DNA of 64,000 bases from Chloroflexota bacterium (lineage in GTDB: Bacteria > Chloroflexota > Anaerolineae > Aggregatilineales > Phototrophicaceae): positions 144,285 through 208,284 of the forward strand of contig JAPOVL010000043.1 of the NCBI GenBank assembly GCA_026708115.1, read 5' to 3'. The notes under the pieces were generated by a model. The model had not been told where the DNA came from. It searched no databases and saw only the letters and a list, made by a program, of their open reading frames with translations. How positions within the stretch are numbered: position 1 is the first letter of the stretch; every line of letters begins with the position of its first letter. The position numbers and the translations under genes are program-made. Shown here piece after piece: positions 9,441-17,928 of the stretch.

Positions 9441-10349
9441 ATGAGCAGCCCAGCGCCAAAAAAAGCTAAACGCGCCACATCATCGTGGATTAGCGTCAAG
9501 AATGACTTGATCGCCTACGCTTTCATGGCGCCTTATCTATTTCTCTTTATCGTCTTTCTGCTCCTTCCGGCCTTCGTCGGCGTCTACGCCAGCTTCACCA
9601 AATGGGGCATCATCGGCGATCCCAAATGGCGCGGCTTAAAGAATTATACCAAGCTGCTCAATAGCGAATTGTTCATTGAGTCCCTGCAAAACACGCTTTA
9701 TTTTGTCGTCCTGGCCGCGATTCCCCTTATCGTGCTGGGCTTTCTGCTGGCGCTGCTGGTGAATCAGAAGCTGCGCGGACGAAATATCGCCCGCGCCATC
9801 GTCTTCCTGCCCCATGTCGTCAGCGTGGCGGCCGTAGGCATCATCTTTAAGTGGATCCTGGAGCGCAGCTCGGGACTGCTGAATTATTATCTGGGTCTAT
9901 TGGGCGTCAATCCGCCCATCAACTGGCTGGGCGACCCGGACTCGGCCATGCCGGCCATCGCCATCACCACCATCTGGTGGACGGTCAACGGCAATATGAT
10001 CATTTACCTGGCCGGCTTGCAGGATATCCCGGAGGACTTGTACGAGGCCGCCAGGATCGACGGCGCGGGCCGCTGGCAAGAGGTACGCTATGTCACCATT
10101 CCGATGCTGCTGCCGGTAAACGCCTTCGTCATCCCGCTGACGGTCATCGCTTGCTGGCGCGTCTTCGGCCAGGTCTTTGTCATGACCCGCGGCGGACCGC
10201 AGGGAAGCACCTTCACCATCGCCCAATACATTTATGAAACCGCCTTCGTGAAGTTTGACATGGGCGTGGCGTCGGCGGCTGGCGTCATCCTGATGCTGAT
10301 TACGCTGAGCTTTACCGTTGTGCAACTGCGCGCGATGAAGGTTATTTGA
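9441..10349 (+). CDS. CUT1 carbohydrate ABC transporter permease (MalF-like)
   Basis: A 302-residue inner-membrane permease. A cytoplasmic N-terminus rich in Lys and Ala is followed by a first helix at about residues 25-50 (YAFMAPYLFLFIVFLLLPAF). The EAA loop near residue 205 reads EAARIDGAGRWQEVRYVTIPML, a good match to the family consensus. It forms the channel of importer B with the MalG-like protein that begins one base after its stop. The start follows a hairpin-rich gap; the upstream AACGGTGAAAC gives only a weak ribosome site, so its translation may differ from that of the binding protein. Confidence 0.9.
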   Translation: MSSPAPKKAKRATSSWISVKNDLIAYAFMAPYLFLFIVFLLLPAFVGVYASFTKWGIIGDPKWRGLKNYTKLLNSELFIESLQNTLYFVVLAAIPLIVLGFLLALLVNQKLRGRNIARAIVFLPHVVSVAAVGIIFKWILERSSGLLNYYLGLLGVNPPINWLGDPDSAMPAIAITTIWWTVNGNMIIYLAGLQDIPEDLYEAARIDGAGRWQEVRYVTIPMLLPVNAFVIPLTVIACWRVFGQVFVMTRGGPQGSTFTIAQYIYETAFVKFDMGVASAAGVILMLITLSFTVVQLRAMKVI

Positions 10350-10350
10350 C

Positions 10351-11214
10351 ATGAGCGAATCCTGGCGCAAAGACAGCGTCTACCAAGACGGCTCGCTCAA
10401 CTATGGGCGCTTGGCGCTCTATGCCATCATGATTTTCGTCGCCATCATCTGGGGGGCGCCCTTCATCTGGATGTTCGTCACCTCAATCAAGCCGGATAAC
10501 GAGGTCTTCAGCTATCCACCCACCTGGTGGCCGGACGAGCCGACGCTTGAATTTTATACCCGGCTCTTCGAGTCCTTCCCCATGATGCAGTGGTTCCGCA
10601 ACAGCCTCATCGTAGCGACCATTACCACCGTGCTGACCCTGGCCACTAATATCCTGGCAGCTTATCCGCTGGCGCGCATGCGCTTCCGCGGCCGCAAGAT
10701 TGTCTTGCTCATTATTCTGTCAACCTTCCTGCTGCCCGGCGAGATACTGCTGGTGCCGCTCTTCCTGGGCATGATCAAATTCAAGCTGGCCAATACCTAT
10801 TTCAGCATTGCCGTGCCGGCGGCGGCCAATGCCTTTGGCGTCTTCTTGATGACCCAATTCTTCCTGACCATCCCGGTCGAACTGGAGGAAGCCGGCCGAC
10901 TGGACGGCTGCAGCCGCCTGGGCTTGCTCTTGCGCATCTTCATCCCGCTCAGCAAGCCGGTCATCGCCACCGTCGCCATCTTCACCTTCGTCCGCAGTTG
11001 GAACGACTTCTTCTGGCCCCTCATCATCAGTAACACCGACGCGACCCGCACCGTGCCAGTGGGCTTGGCGGTCTTCGTCGGACGCGGGCTATCGATGCGC
11101 TTCGGCGTCATCATGGCCTCCGCGGCCGCGGCTACGATTCCGGCTGTGATCTTTTTCCTGCTGCTGCAGCGCTACTTCGTCCGCGGCATCTCTACGACGG
11201 GCCTGCAAGGCTAA
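10351..11214 (+). CDS. CUT1 carbohydrate ABC transporter permease (MalG-like)
   Basis: A 287-residue permease with six predicted helices. The first is at residues 20-42, and the WMFVTSIKPDNEVF and YPLARMRFRGRK blocks are typical of MalG. The EAA loop near residue 183 reads EEAGRLDGCSRLGLLLRIFIPL, and the C-terminus RYFVRGISTTGLQG is the usual MalG ending. The gene starts one base after the stop of the MalF-like gene, which points to translational coupling. The DUF4380 gene begins 19 bp downstream, so it belongs to the same operon. Confidence 0.9.
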   Translation: MSESWRKDSVYQDGSLNYGRLALYAIMIFVAIIWGAPFIWMFVTSIKPDNEVFSYPPTWWPDEPTLEFYTRLFESFPMMQWFRNSLIVATITTVLTLATNILAAYPLARMRFRGRKIVLLIILSTFLLPGEILLVPLFLGMIKFKLANTYFSIAVPAAANAFGVFLMTQFFLTIPVELEEAGRLDGCSRLGLLLRIFIPLSKPVIATVAIFTFVRSWNDFFWPLIISNTDATRTVPVGLAVFVGRGLSMRFGVIMASAAAATIPAVIFFLLLQRYFVRGISTTGLQG

Positions 11215-11233
11215 TCCCGGTCGAGCCGCGCCG

Positions 11234-12499
11234 ATGGCAAAGTCTCCAACTGTCGAGGAAATCTCGTTGCATGGCTGGGACGGCGTCCGTTTGAACAACG
11301 GCATCATTGACGCCGTCTGCGTGCCGGAGATCGGCGGACGCCTGATGCAGTTCAGCCTGGGTCCGCATCATTATCTCTTCATGAATCCCGAGTTGCTGGG
11401 AAAGCGCTTCACCTTCGAAGAGCACGCCGGCGACGGCACCATCATCAACTGGAAGAACTACGGCGGCGCCAAGACCTGGCCCGCGCCCCAAGGCTGGGAT
11501 GGCGAAGGGCAGTGGCCCGGCCCGCCCGATCCCGTGCTCGATTCCGGACGCTACGAATACGAAACGAATCTAGACGATGGGCGCGCCTCGGTCCTGATGA
11601 CGAGCCCGCCTGATGAGCGCTCCGGTCTGCGCATTCGGCGCTTGATCAGCCTCGCACCGGAGAGCTCGCGCTTGATGCTTGATCTGTCATTCGAGAACAT
11701 TTCTGAATCGACGATCCGCTGGTCAATTTGGGACGTGGCGCAGATGCTGTGCAGCACGCAAGACGGCAAGCTGAACGACGATTGCTGGCTCTACATCCCC
11801 ACCGATCCCGCACGCGAACGTCCCTACGAGATCATGTTCGGCGATGACAATCCCCAATATCAACTGGATGCCGAAAGCGGACTGCTTGCGGTGCAATACC
11901 AAGGCATCGTCGGCAAAATCGGCCTGCACAGCCCGGCCGGCTGGATCGCCTTCGCCGACCGAAGGGCAGGTTTCGTGCTTTGCATGCAATTCCCATACGA
12001 TCCTGATGCACAGTACCCCGACAAGGGCGCAACAGTGGAATGCTGGACCGAGTCGCCCGGCGCGCCCTCGCCCATACCGATTCGCTCGCCCGGCTACATT
12101 CTGGAAGCCGAAGTCCTCAGCCCACTGCACACGCTGCAGCCTGGGAGGGTCGCAAGCCATCGCGTGACCTGGTCGGCGGCCTATTGTCCGGCGCCAATCG
12201 TGGACGTGACGGATTTGGGCTGCGCGCATCAGCCGCTGACGGTCGATTTCAGCGATGGCTGGGCGCGCATCCAGGGTGTGTTCGGCTGCTTTCTGGCTGG
12301 CCGCGCGGAAGTCGAATGCCTTGATGAAGCCGGCGAAATCCGCAGCCAAATGGATCTGGGACCGGTCTCACCTTTAAGCGTGCTGCGCGTTGATGCGGTC
12401 GCCAAAGTCGAAGAAGGAACTGCCTTGATACGAATAAATCTCCTGGACGCCGACGGTGCTTACACCGGCACACTTGCCAGCCGTGTTGTGATGAATTGA
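11234..12499 (+). CDS. DUF4380-like protein (galactose-mutarotase-like fold)
   Basis: A 421-residue cytoplasmic protein with no signal peptide. The N-terminal block GIIDAVCVPEIGGRLMQFSLG and the following NYGGAKTWPAPQGWDGEGQWPGPPDPVLD are characteristic of the DUF4380 family, which shares the beta-sandwich of aldose 1-epimerases. Its substrate is not known. It closes the importer B operon, whose first gene encodes another mutarotase-like protein (DUF5107). Two such proteins around one sugar importer suggest that both handle the imported glycan or its anomers. The ribosome site before the ATG is weak, so coupling to the upstream permease is likely. Confidence 0.72.
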   Translation: MAKSPTVEEISLHGWDGVRLNNGIIDAVCVPEIGGRLMQFSLGPHHYLFMNPELLGKRFTFEEHAGDGTIINWKNYGGAKTWPAPQGWDGEGQWPGPPDPVLDSGRYEYETNLDDGRASVLMTSPPDERSGLRIRRLISLAPESSRLMLDLSFENISESTIRWSIWDVAQMLCSTQDGKLNDDCWLYIPTDPARERPYEIMFGDDNPQYQLDAESGLLAVQYQGIVGKIGLHSPAGWIAFADRRAGFVLCMQFPYDPDAQYPDKGATVECWTESPGAPSPIPIRSPGYILEAEVLSPLHTLQPGRVASHRVTWSAAYCPAPIVDVTDLGCAHQPLTVDFSDGWARIQGVFGCFLAGRAEVECLDEAGEIRSQMDLGPVSPLSVLRVDAVAKVEEGTALIRINLLDADGAYTGTLASRVVMN

Positions 12500-12505
12500 A
12501 GCGCA

Positions 12506-12600
12506 GGGGCGACCCACCGGGTCGCCCGTACACACAGGTAAGCATTATATGGTCCCTCTACAAATCACAGATTTCGTACTGGCGAGCCGTCGGCTCGCCC
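12506..12600. repeat. Two REP-like palindromes
   Basis: GGGGCGACCC-acc-GGGTCGCCC at 12507-12529 and GGCGAGCC-gtc-GGCTCGCC at 12581-12600. The inner arms differ (ACCC/GGGT against AGCC/GGCT) but stay complementary, so pairing is kept while the sequence changes. Confidence 0.8.
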
Positions 12601-12636
12601 ACAAGTTTTTGAATCTCAAGTAGCGTGCGATAAACG

Positions 12637-12658
12637 GGTCGCGCAGACACCGACCGCC
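12637..12658 (+). repeat. 22-bp interspersed unit (GGTCGCGYAGACAC type)
   Basis: One of seven copies in the window. This one starts GGTCGCGCAGACACCGACC and ends GCC, differing from the commonest form at two positions. It lies in the gap just upstream of the glycosidase gene. Confidence 0.7.
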
Positions 12659-12694
12659 TAGCACGTGTACAACACAAATAGACGGAGACGAAAT

Positions 12695-13693
12695 ATGACC
12701 GAACAATGGACGCCCGAAAAAGCCAACGACTGGTACGCCTCGATTGATCCCATCCGTGGCTGCAATTACCTGCCACGCACAGCCGTTAACTCGACCGAAA
12801 TGTGGCAGGCCGAGAGCTTCGACCCCGATACCATCGCCGAGGAACTGGCCTGGGCGGCCGCGGCCGGCTTCAATGCTGTGCGCGTCTTTCATCAGTACCT
12901 GGTTTGGCGAGCGGACTCGGCGGGCTTGAAACGTCGCATTGATCAGTTTCTGGATATCGCAAACGCCAACGGCATCAAAGCCATGTTCATCCTCTTTGAT
13001 GATTGCGCCTTCGCCGGCAAGGAACCCTACCTGGGCGCACAGGATGATCCAGTTCCTTTCACGCACAACAGCGGCTGGACGCCCAGCCCGGGCTTGAAGC
13101 GAGTCGGCGACCGCTCCGTCTGGCCCGAGCTTAAGGACTATGTCACCGACATTGTTGGGTCCTTTGCCAATGACGAGCGCGTGCAGATCTGGGATCTCTA
13201 CAACGAACCCGGCAATAGCGAACTGGGTGAGACAAGCCTGCCCTTGGTGGAAGCGGCTTTCGCCTGGGCGCGCGAAGCCGGCGCGCGGCAGCCGCTTACC
13301 ACGTCGATCTTCCGCGGGCATGAGGGCTACGAGATGGAGCAACGCATATTGCAATTATCGGATGTCACGTCCTTCCATCACTACGGCGCAACCGGCGTCG
13401 AAGCGGTCATTCAACGCTGCCAAGCCTATGGCCGTCCCGTGCTCTGCACCGAGTGGCTGCGGCGCGTGGTCGGGCAGACGGTCGAGTTGATCTTGCCCAT
13501 CTTCGCCAGCGAGCGCATCGGCTGGTACAACTGGGGACTGGTAGCCGGGCGCACACAGACCTATCTCGACTGGCGGCGCGAACTGAATATGCCCGACAGC
13601 AAGACCTGGCAGCACGATATCTTCCACGCTGACGGCAGTCCCTATGACCCAGCTGAGATTGAGTTGATCCGCGCCTTCGCCTTTACGGAGTAG
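12695..13693 (+). CDS. Glycoside hydrolase, clan GH-A TIM barrel (cellulase/xylanase-like)
   Basis: A 332-residue cytoplasmic protein with no signal peptide. DLYNEPGN places the general acid/base Glu at residue 171 after the conserved Asn, and CTEWLRR places the nucleophile Glu at 253, the spacing expected for retaining clan GH-A enzymes such as GH5. GFNAVRVFHQY and SFHHYG fit barrel strands of this clan. The ATG at 12695 follows a GGAG about 8 nt upstream. It lies 195 bp after the DUF4380 gene and probably cleaves short imported glycosides, since it is not exported. The bond specificity cannot be read from the sequence. Confidence 0.78.
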   Translation: MTEQWTPEKANDWYASIDPIRGCNYLPRTAVNSTEMWQAESFDPDTIAEELAWAAAAGFNAVRVFHQYLVWRADSAGLKRRIDQFLDIANANGIKAMFILFDDCAFAGKEPYLGAQDDPVPFTHNSGWTPSPGLKRVGDRSVWPELKDYVTDIVGSFANDERVQIWDLYNEPGNSELGETSLPLVEAAFAWAREAGARQPLTTSIFRGHEGYEMEQRILQLSDVTSFHHYGATGVEAVIQRCQAYGRPVLCTEWLRRVVGQTVELILPIFASERIGWYNWGLVAGRTQTYLDWRRELNMPDSKTWQHDIFHADGSPYDPAEIELIRAFAFTE

Positions 13694-14012
13694 CACTTTA
13701 GCCCCCGACGCCAATCGATAAACACAAGAATGCAATTGCCCTCTTGAATCCATGTTTGCTCCAGACACATGTTCCCGGCGCTGGTTGCGCTTTCTTGGAA
13801 ATCGAGCAGGTAGATCATCAGCGAGAGCGAACGCGAACGCCAGCCGCCGATAACCTTGGCAACAGCAATTTTGCGCCGCAATGTCTTAACCGATATAATG
13901 CAATGTAGGTTGGACGCGTAATGATGCCACAATGGGCGGCAGCCATGCAGAGCATCTTAGGCTTCCATACGCAATTGCGATTGCCAAATTCATTTTGAGA
14001 AGGAGACACCTA
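13694..14012. other. Intergenic region, no gene seen
   Basis: 319 bp between the glycosidase gene and the next binding-protein gene. It has none of the usual palindromes and no convincing reading frame. The last bases hold AAGGAG at 14000-14005, the ribosome site of the following gene. A promoter for importer C is expected here but no clear -35/-10 pair was recognised. Confidence 0.6.
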
Positions 14013-15245
14013 ATGAAGGTTTCAAAACGTATTTGCATGCTTCTTGTCCTGCTGTTCCTCCTAAGCATGGGCTTCGCCGCGCAAGCGCAGGATACGACGA
14101 TCTCGTTCCTGGCGCCGCCCTGGGGTGTTCCGCCCAACGAAGACGCGCTCAACGCCTTCATGGAAGAATCGGGCATCACCGTCGAGATTCAGTCCGTGCA
14201 GATGGCCGATCTCTACAGCCGCGTGCAGGTATCGGCAGCGGCAGGCGAAGCGCCGGCTGATGTGATCTTCATCACGGAAGAGGGTCCGTCCAACGTGGTC
14301 GCCACCGGCAACATGCGCCCCTTGAACGACCTGATCGACATGGGCGACCTGGATACGGACGACTTCGAGAAGCTCGACTTCTGGACGGTGGACGGCGACG
14401 TCTATGCCATTCCCACCTACCTGCAGTTAGTGATGATGGACTATAACGCCGCCAGGCTGGCCGAAGCTGGTTTCGACGCCCCGCCCACCACTTGGGACGA
14501 GCTACACTCGCAGTCGATGGCCATCAAGGCAGCGGGCGTCGACGACTACCCGATCGCCTTCGGCGCGATTTCCTGGTCCTGGTGGCTGATGGCGCTGAGC
14601 ATGGGCGACCCCATGTTTGATGAGGACCTCAACCCGGTCTTCGCCGACGAAGGCAGCAAGGGTCGTGAGGCGATGGCGCTGCTAAAGACCTTCTTCGATC
14701 ACGAGTTGATCAGCCCCGAGATCCTGGCTGGCAGCATCAACCAGCATGGCCTGTTCTGGAGCGGAGTCGGCGTCTTCCATCAAGCCTGGCAAGGCTCGCT
14801 GGCCGTGGCGAACAACCCGGAACGCTCGCAGCAGGCCCCGGACAGCAAATACCTGGTTCTGCCTGAGGTGGGCAACACCTGGAGCTTCCCGGCCGGCATC
14901 GGCATTTCGGTCGACAGCGAAAACGTCGACGCGGCTTGGGAATTCATCAAATGGTACGTCAGCGAAGGCACGCAGACGGACATCTACAACGCCTTCGGCC
15001 TCTATCCCTCGCGCGTGTCAGTCGCCGCCGCGCTGAACGACGAAGGCGTGATCCAAGGCTATGACGAGATCGTTGAGCAAAGCATGCACACCAACGAACT
15101 CCCGCGTTTCGCGCTCTGGTGGGGTCCCTGGGCCGCGACCGTCAGCGAGGTCATCAAAGAAGCCATGCAGACCGGCATGGACTCCGACGATGTCATTGAC
15201 GCGCTGGCCGAAGAATGGAATGAACTCAAGGAAGAGTACGAGTAG
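14013..15245 (+). CDS. Extracellular solute-binding protein, family 1 (CUT1 importer C)
   Basis: A 410-residue exported protein. Residues 1-26 are a signal peptide ending FAAQAQ with no lipobox Cys. The mature start TTISFLAPPWGVPPNEDALNAFMEESG and later AAAGEAPADVIFI match the bilobed sugar-binding family. The ATG is fixed by AAGGAG 7 nt upstream. The C-terminus is acidic and ends in a helix (ALAEEWNELKEEYE), as usual. Its permeases start 874 bp downstream because a transposase gene and several hairpins lie between. Ligand unknown. Confidence 0.9.
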   Translation: MKVSKRICMLLVLLFLLSMGFAAQAQDTTISFLAPPWGVPPNEDALNAFMEESGITVEIQSVQMADLYSRVQVSAAAGEAPADVIFITEEGPSNVVATGNMRPLNDLIDMGDLDTDDFEKLDFWTVDGDVYAIPTYLQLVMMDYNAARLAEAGFDAPPTTWDELHSQSMAIKAAGVDDYPIAFGAISWSWWLMALSMGDPMFDEDLNPVFADEGSKGREAMALLKTFFDHELISPEILAGSINQHGLFWSGVGVFHQAWQGSLAVANNPERSQQAPDSKYLVLPEVGNTWSFPAGIGISVDSENVDAAWEFIKWYVSEGTQTDIYNAFGLYPSRVSVAAALNDEGVIQGYDEIVEQSMHTNELPRFALWWGPWAATVSEVIKEAMQTGMDSDDVIDALAEEWNELKEEYE

Positions 15246-15259
15246 CCGAAGACAAGAGT

Positions 15260-15327
15260 CGAATGGGCGGCACGCGTGTCGCCCTCCATTCGACACAATT
15301 CGTAGGGGCGAGCCTTGGCTCGCCCAC
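15260..15327. repeat. Two REP-like palindromes left of the RAYT gene
   Basis: A hairpin GGGCGGCAC-gcg-TGTCGCCC at 15267-15286, nested in a wider GTCGAAT/ATTCGAC inverted pair (15260-15296), and a second hairpin GGGGCGAGCC-tt-GGCTCGCCC at 15304-15325. The second is almost the exact reverse complement of the hairpin at 15985-16010 on the other side of the transposase gene. Confidence 0.85.
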
Positions 15328-15377
15328 CGCACAATAATCAAATCCATCCATATGACAATCCGTAGGAAACCGCTGCA

Positions 15378-15923
15378 TTGCGCAACCCTAATCATCGACA
15401 TAGCCATCGCCGTTCTATTCGATTGCGCGGATACGATTATCGGAAAGGCGGCGTCTACTTTGTAACAATATGCGCCTACAGAAAGTTGAAGCTGTTTGGC
15501 AGCATTATCGACGGTGAAATGGCGCTTAGTCCTTTGGGCGAGATCGCGTGCGAGGAATGGCGGCATATCGCGCGAGCACGCAGCAACGTAGAACTAGATC
15601 GCTATGTTGTCATGCCCAATCACTTACATGGCCTGTTTATCGTTACGGGTGGGCATGAGGACAATCTGGGTCAAGGCGCGAAGTCCCGCCACGTGGAGAG
15701 GCGGCCAAGATTACCTGCTGGTTCGCTAGGAGCAATCATCAGCCAATATAAAGCCGCTGTCAGCAGGCGTGCATGGTCCGGCCTGATTTGTCGCAGTCAA
15801 CGCATATGGCAGCGGAATTATTTCGACCACATTTTGCGCGATGAATCATCGTTAAATGAGATTCGCAAATACATCATCGAGAATCCTGCCCGGTGGCGTG
15901 ATGACAGTTTGTATGTCATGTAG
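15378..15923 (+). CDS. REP-associated tyrosine transposase (RAYT), Y1 HUH family
   Basis: About 181 residues. DYRKGGVYFVTICAYRK is the usual RAYT N-terminal block. MPNHLHGLFIV holds the HUH metal-binding His pair, and WQRNYFDHILRDE holds the catalytic Tyr. YIIENPARW is the family's conserved end. Enzymes of this family cut and rejoin single-stranded DNA at REP hairpins. The start is uncertain: the earliest in-frame codon is a TTG at 15378 without a clear ribosome site. The gene sits inside the importer C operon, between the binding protein and its permeases, and is flanked by inverted REP-like hairpins. Confidence 0.88.
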   Translation: MRNPNHRHSHRRSIRLRGYDYRKGGVYFVTICAYRKLKLFGSIIDGEMALSPLGEIACEEWRHIARARSNVELDRYVVMPNHLHGLFIVTGGHEDNLGQGAKSRHVERRPRLPAGSLGAIISQYKAAVSRRAWSGLICRSQRIWQRNYFDHILRDESSLNEIRKYIIENPARWRDDSLYVM

Positions 15924-15984
15924 ACAAACTGGGTTGAGTTCGATCTTTGCTCTTATATTGGTGAGGGCCCGCGGCCGAGAATAT

Positions 15985-16010
15985 TGGGCGAGCCACGGGC
16001 TCGCCCCTAC
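15985..16010. repeat. REP-like palindrome right of the RAYT gene
   Basis: TGGGCGAGCC-acg-GGCTCGCCCCTAC. Read in reverse complement it has the same arms and the same GTAGG tail as the hairpin at 15301-15327, so the transposase gene is bracketed by an inverted pair. Confidence 0.85.
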
Positions 16011-16119
16011 GACTGGTGACTTAGAAAGACACGCTTGCGTGGTAGGGCAATGCCAGGATCGCGGTTATGATTAGCTTTTCAAGACACTGTCGCCGCATCA
16101 CGCACATGAATGCGGAATT

Positions 16120-17037
16120 ATGAAAGCATACCACCGCATCTTCTCATCCGACTCTCGCTATGTCATCGTCGTGCTGGCGCCGATCGTGCTATTGATCGCG
16201 CTCTTCATCTATTACCCCGCCGTCGACACCTTCCGCACCAGCACGACCAATTACAACCTGCGCGTGCGCAGGCCCCCCAAATCTGTCGGGCTCAACAACT
16301 ATGTCAAACTGCTGGAAGACGACGAATTCTGGGAGGTGACCGGGCGCAGCTTCAAAGTTGTCATCATCACGCTGCCGCTGGAGATGCTTGTCGCCTTCGG
16401 CATCGCCATGTTGCTGAACCAGCGCTTTCCCGGGCGCGCCATCGTCCGTACCTTGACCTTTTTGCCCTGGATGCTGCCGGGGGTGGTCAACGGTTTCCTC
16501 TGGGGTTGGCTGCTCAACGGCGAATACGGCGCGCTCAACGGCTTTCTCTATCAATTTGGGCTGATCAGCGAGTACCAGTATTGGCTGCGGGAGCCGGAAC
16601 ACCTGATCTTTTGGGTGACCGTCGTGCAGACCTGGACGCGCTACGCCTTCCCCACCATCATTCTGCTTGCCGGTTTGCAGAGCATCCCCGATGATCTTTA
16701 CGACGCGGCCAAAGTCGATGGCGCCAACGCGCTATCCGGGGTGCGATTCATCACCCTGCCGCTGCTGCTGCCGTCATTCGGCATCGCTCTCGTCGTCGAA
16801 TTCATCGCCGCTTTCCAGATATTTGACGTGATCTGGACGCTCACCGCGGGCGGCTCGGCGGGTGGCGCGATGAATCCCTTCACCAAGACGCTCATGCTCT
16901 ACAACTATGAACTGGTCTTCCGCGATTTGCGCGTGGGCTTGGGGGCAGCGCTGTCGTACATCATCCTGGCGATGTCCCTCGCTGTCGGGATGATCTTTGT
17001 CTGGCGCGTTTATAACCAGGGAGTGCAGGAGCAATGA
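16120..17037 (+). CDS. CUT1 carbohydrate ABC transporter permease (MalF-like)
   Basis: A 305-residue permease. The first helix is at about residues 14-35, LLNQRFPGRAIVRTLTFLPWMLP is the typical cytoplasmic loop and helix, and the EAA loop near residue 195 reads DAAKVDGANALSGVRFITLPLLL. It works with the overlapping MalG-like protein and most likely with binding protein C, although RAYT and repeats separate them by 874 bp. The ribosome site (GGA at 5 nt) is weak. Confidence 0.88.
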   Translation: MKAYHRIFSSDSRYVIVVLAPIVLLIALFIYYPAVDTFRTSTTNYNLRVRRPPKSVGLNNYVKLLEDDEFWEVTGRSFKVVIITLPLEMLVAFGIAMLLNQRFPGRAIVRTLTFLPWMLPGVVNGFLWGWLLNGEYGALNGFLYQFGLISEYQYWLREPEHLIFWVTVVQTWTRYAFPTIILLAGLQSIPDDLYDAAKVDGANALSGVRFITLPLLLPSFGIALVVEFIAAFQIFDVIWTLTAGGSAGGAMNPFTKTLMLYNYELVFRDLRVGLGAALSYIILAMSLAVGMIFVWRVYNQGVQEQ

Positions 17038-17918
17038 ACCTGGGCTTGCAGGGTCAGGAGCGCCTTCGTCTTGGCGTCATCTACGCGCTCTGCGCCATTG
17101 TGCTGATCTGGGCGCTGGCGCCGATCTACTGGGTCGCGGTCAGCAGCATCTCCACCCGGCAGCAACTCTACGCCCGCCCCTACAAAATCTGGTTCCCCAG
17201 CGAACCCACGTTGGAATCTTACAAGACGATCTTTACCCAGGGCGCCAAGTTCCGCGCCGGCGGTTTTTCGCCGACAGCGCACCTCATGAGCACCGGGCTG
17301 CGCAATAGCGTCATTATCAGCGTGGCATCGGCCGGCATCGTCACCTTGATGGCCACCGGCGCCGGGTATGCCTTCGCCCGCATGCAATTCGTCGGCAAAA
17401 ATCTCATCTTTCTCTTAATCATGCTGATGCTGCCCTTGCCGATCTGGGTGTCGTTGATCGCGCTGTTTTTCATCATGTCCCGCCTGGAACTGATCGATAC
17501 CTTGCTGGGACTCGTCCTGATATTCGTGACCCTGCTGCTGCCGCTTTCGGTCTGGATGATGACCACCTTCGTTCGCGATATCCCCTCGGAAATCCAGGAC
17601 GCCGCCCGCGTCGACGGCGCCGGTCGCTGGCGACTGGTCTACAGCATTATTTTGCCCTTGGCGCGCCCGGGCATGGTGGCCGTCTTCCTGGTGGCCATGC
17701 TGTCGACCTGGAACAATTTCCTCATCCCGCTCATTTTCACCCGCACCGACGATTCGCAGCCGCTGACCATCGTGCTGACGCTTTTCATCGGGCAATACGA
17801 AGTGGCATGGGAAGATATGTCGGCCGCGGCCGTGGTGACGATGCTGCCGCCCTTCTTGATGGCGCTTTTCTTCCAGCGCTATCTGGTGCGCGGCTTGACC
17901 ATGGGCGCGGTCAAGTAA
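17034..17918 (+). CDS. CUT1 carbohydrate ABC transporter permease (MalG-like)
   Basis: A 294-residue permease whose ATG overlaps the stop of the preceding gene (ATGA at 17034-17037), a sign of translational coupling. GAGYAFARMQFVGKN and the EAA loop near residue 190, DAARVDGAGRWRLVYSIILPLARPGM, fit the family, and the ending RYLVRGLTMGAVK is typical. An extra loop around residues 70-85 (FTQGAKFRAGGFSPTAH) is longer than in the other MalG-like proteins of the window. Confidence 0.9.
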   Translation: MNLGLQGQERLRLGVIYALCAIVLIWALAPIYWVAVSSISTRQQLYARPYKIWFPSEPTLESYKTIFTQGAKFRAGGFSPTAHLMSTGLRNSVIISVASAGIVTLMATGAGYAFARMQFVGKNLIFLLIMLMLPLPIWVSLIALFFIMSRLELIDTLLGLVLIFVTLLLPLSVWMMTTFVRDIPSEIQDAARVDGAGRWRLVYSIILPLARPGMVAVFLVAMLSTWNNFLIPLIFTRTDDSQPLTIVLTLFIGQYEVAWEDMSAAAVVTMLPPFLMALFFQRYLVRGLTMGAVK

Positions 17919-17928
17919 GGCTATGCGC

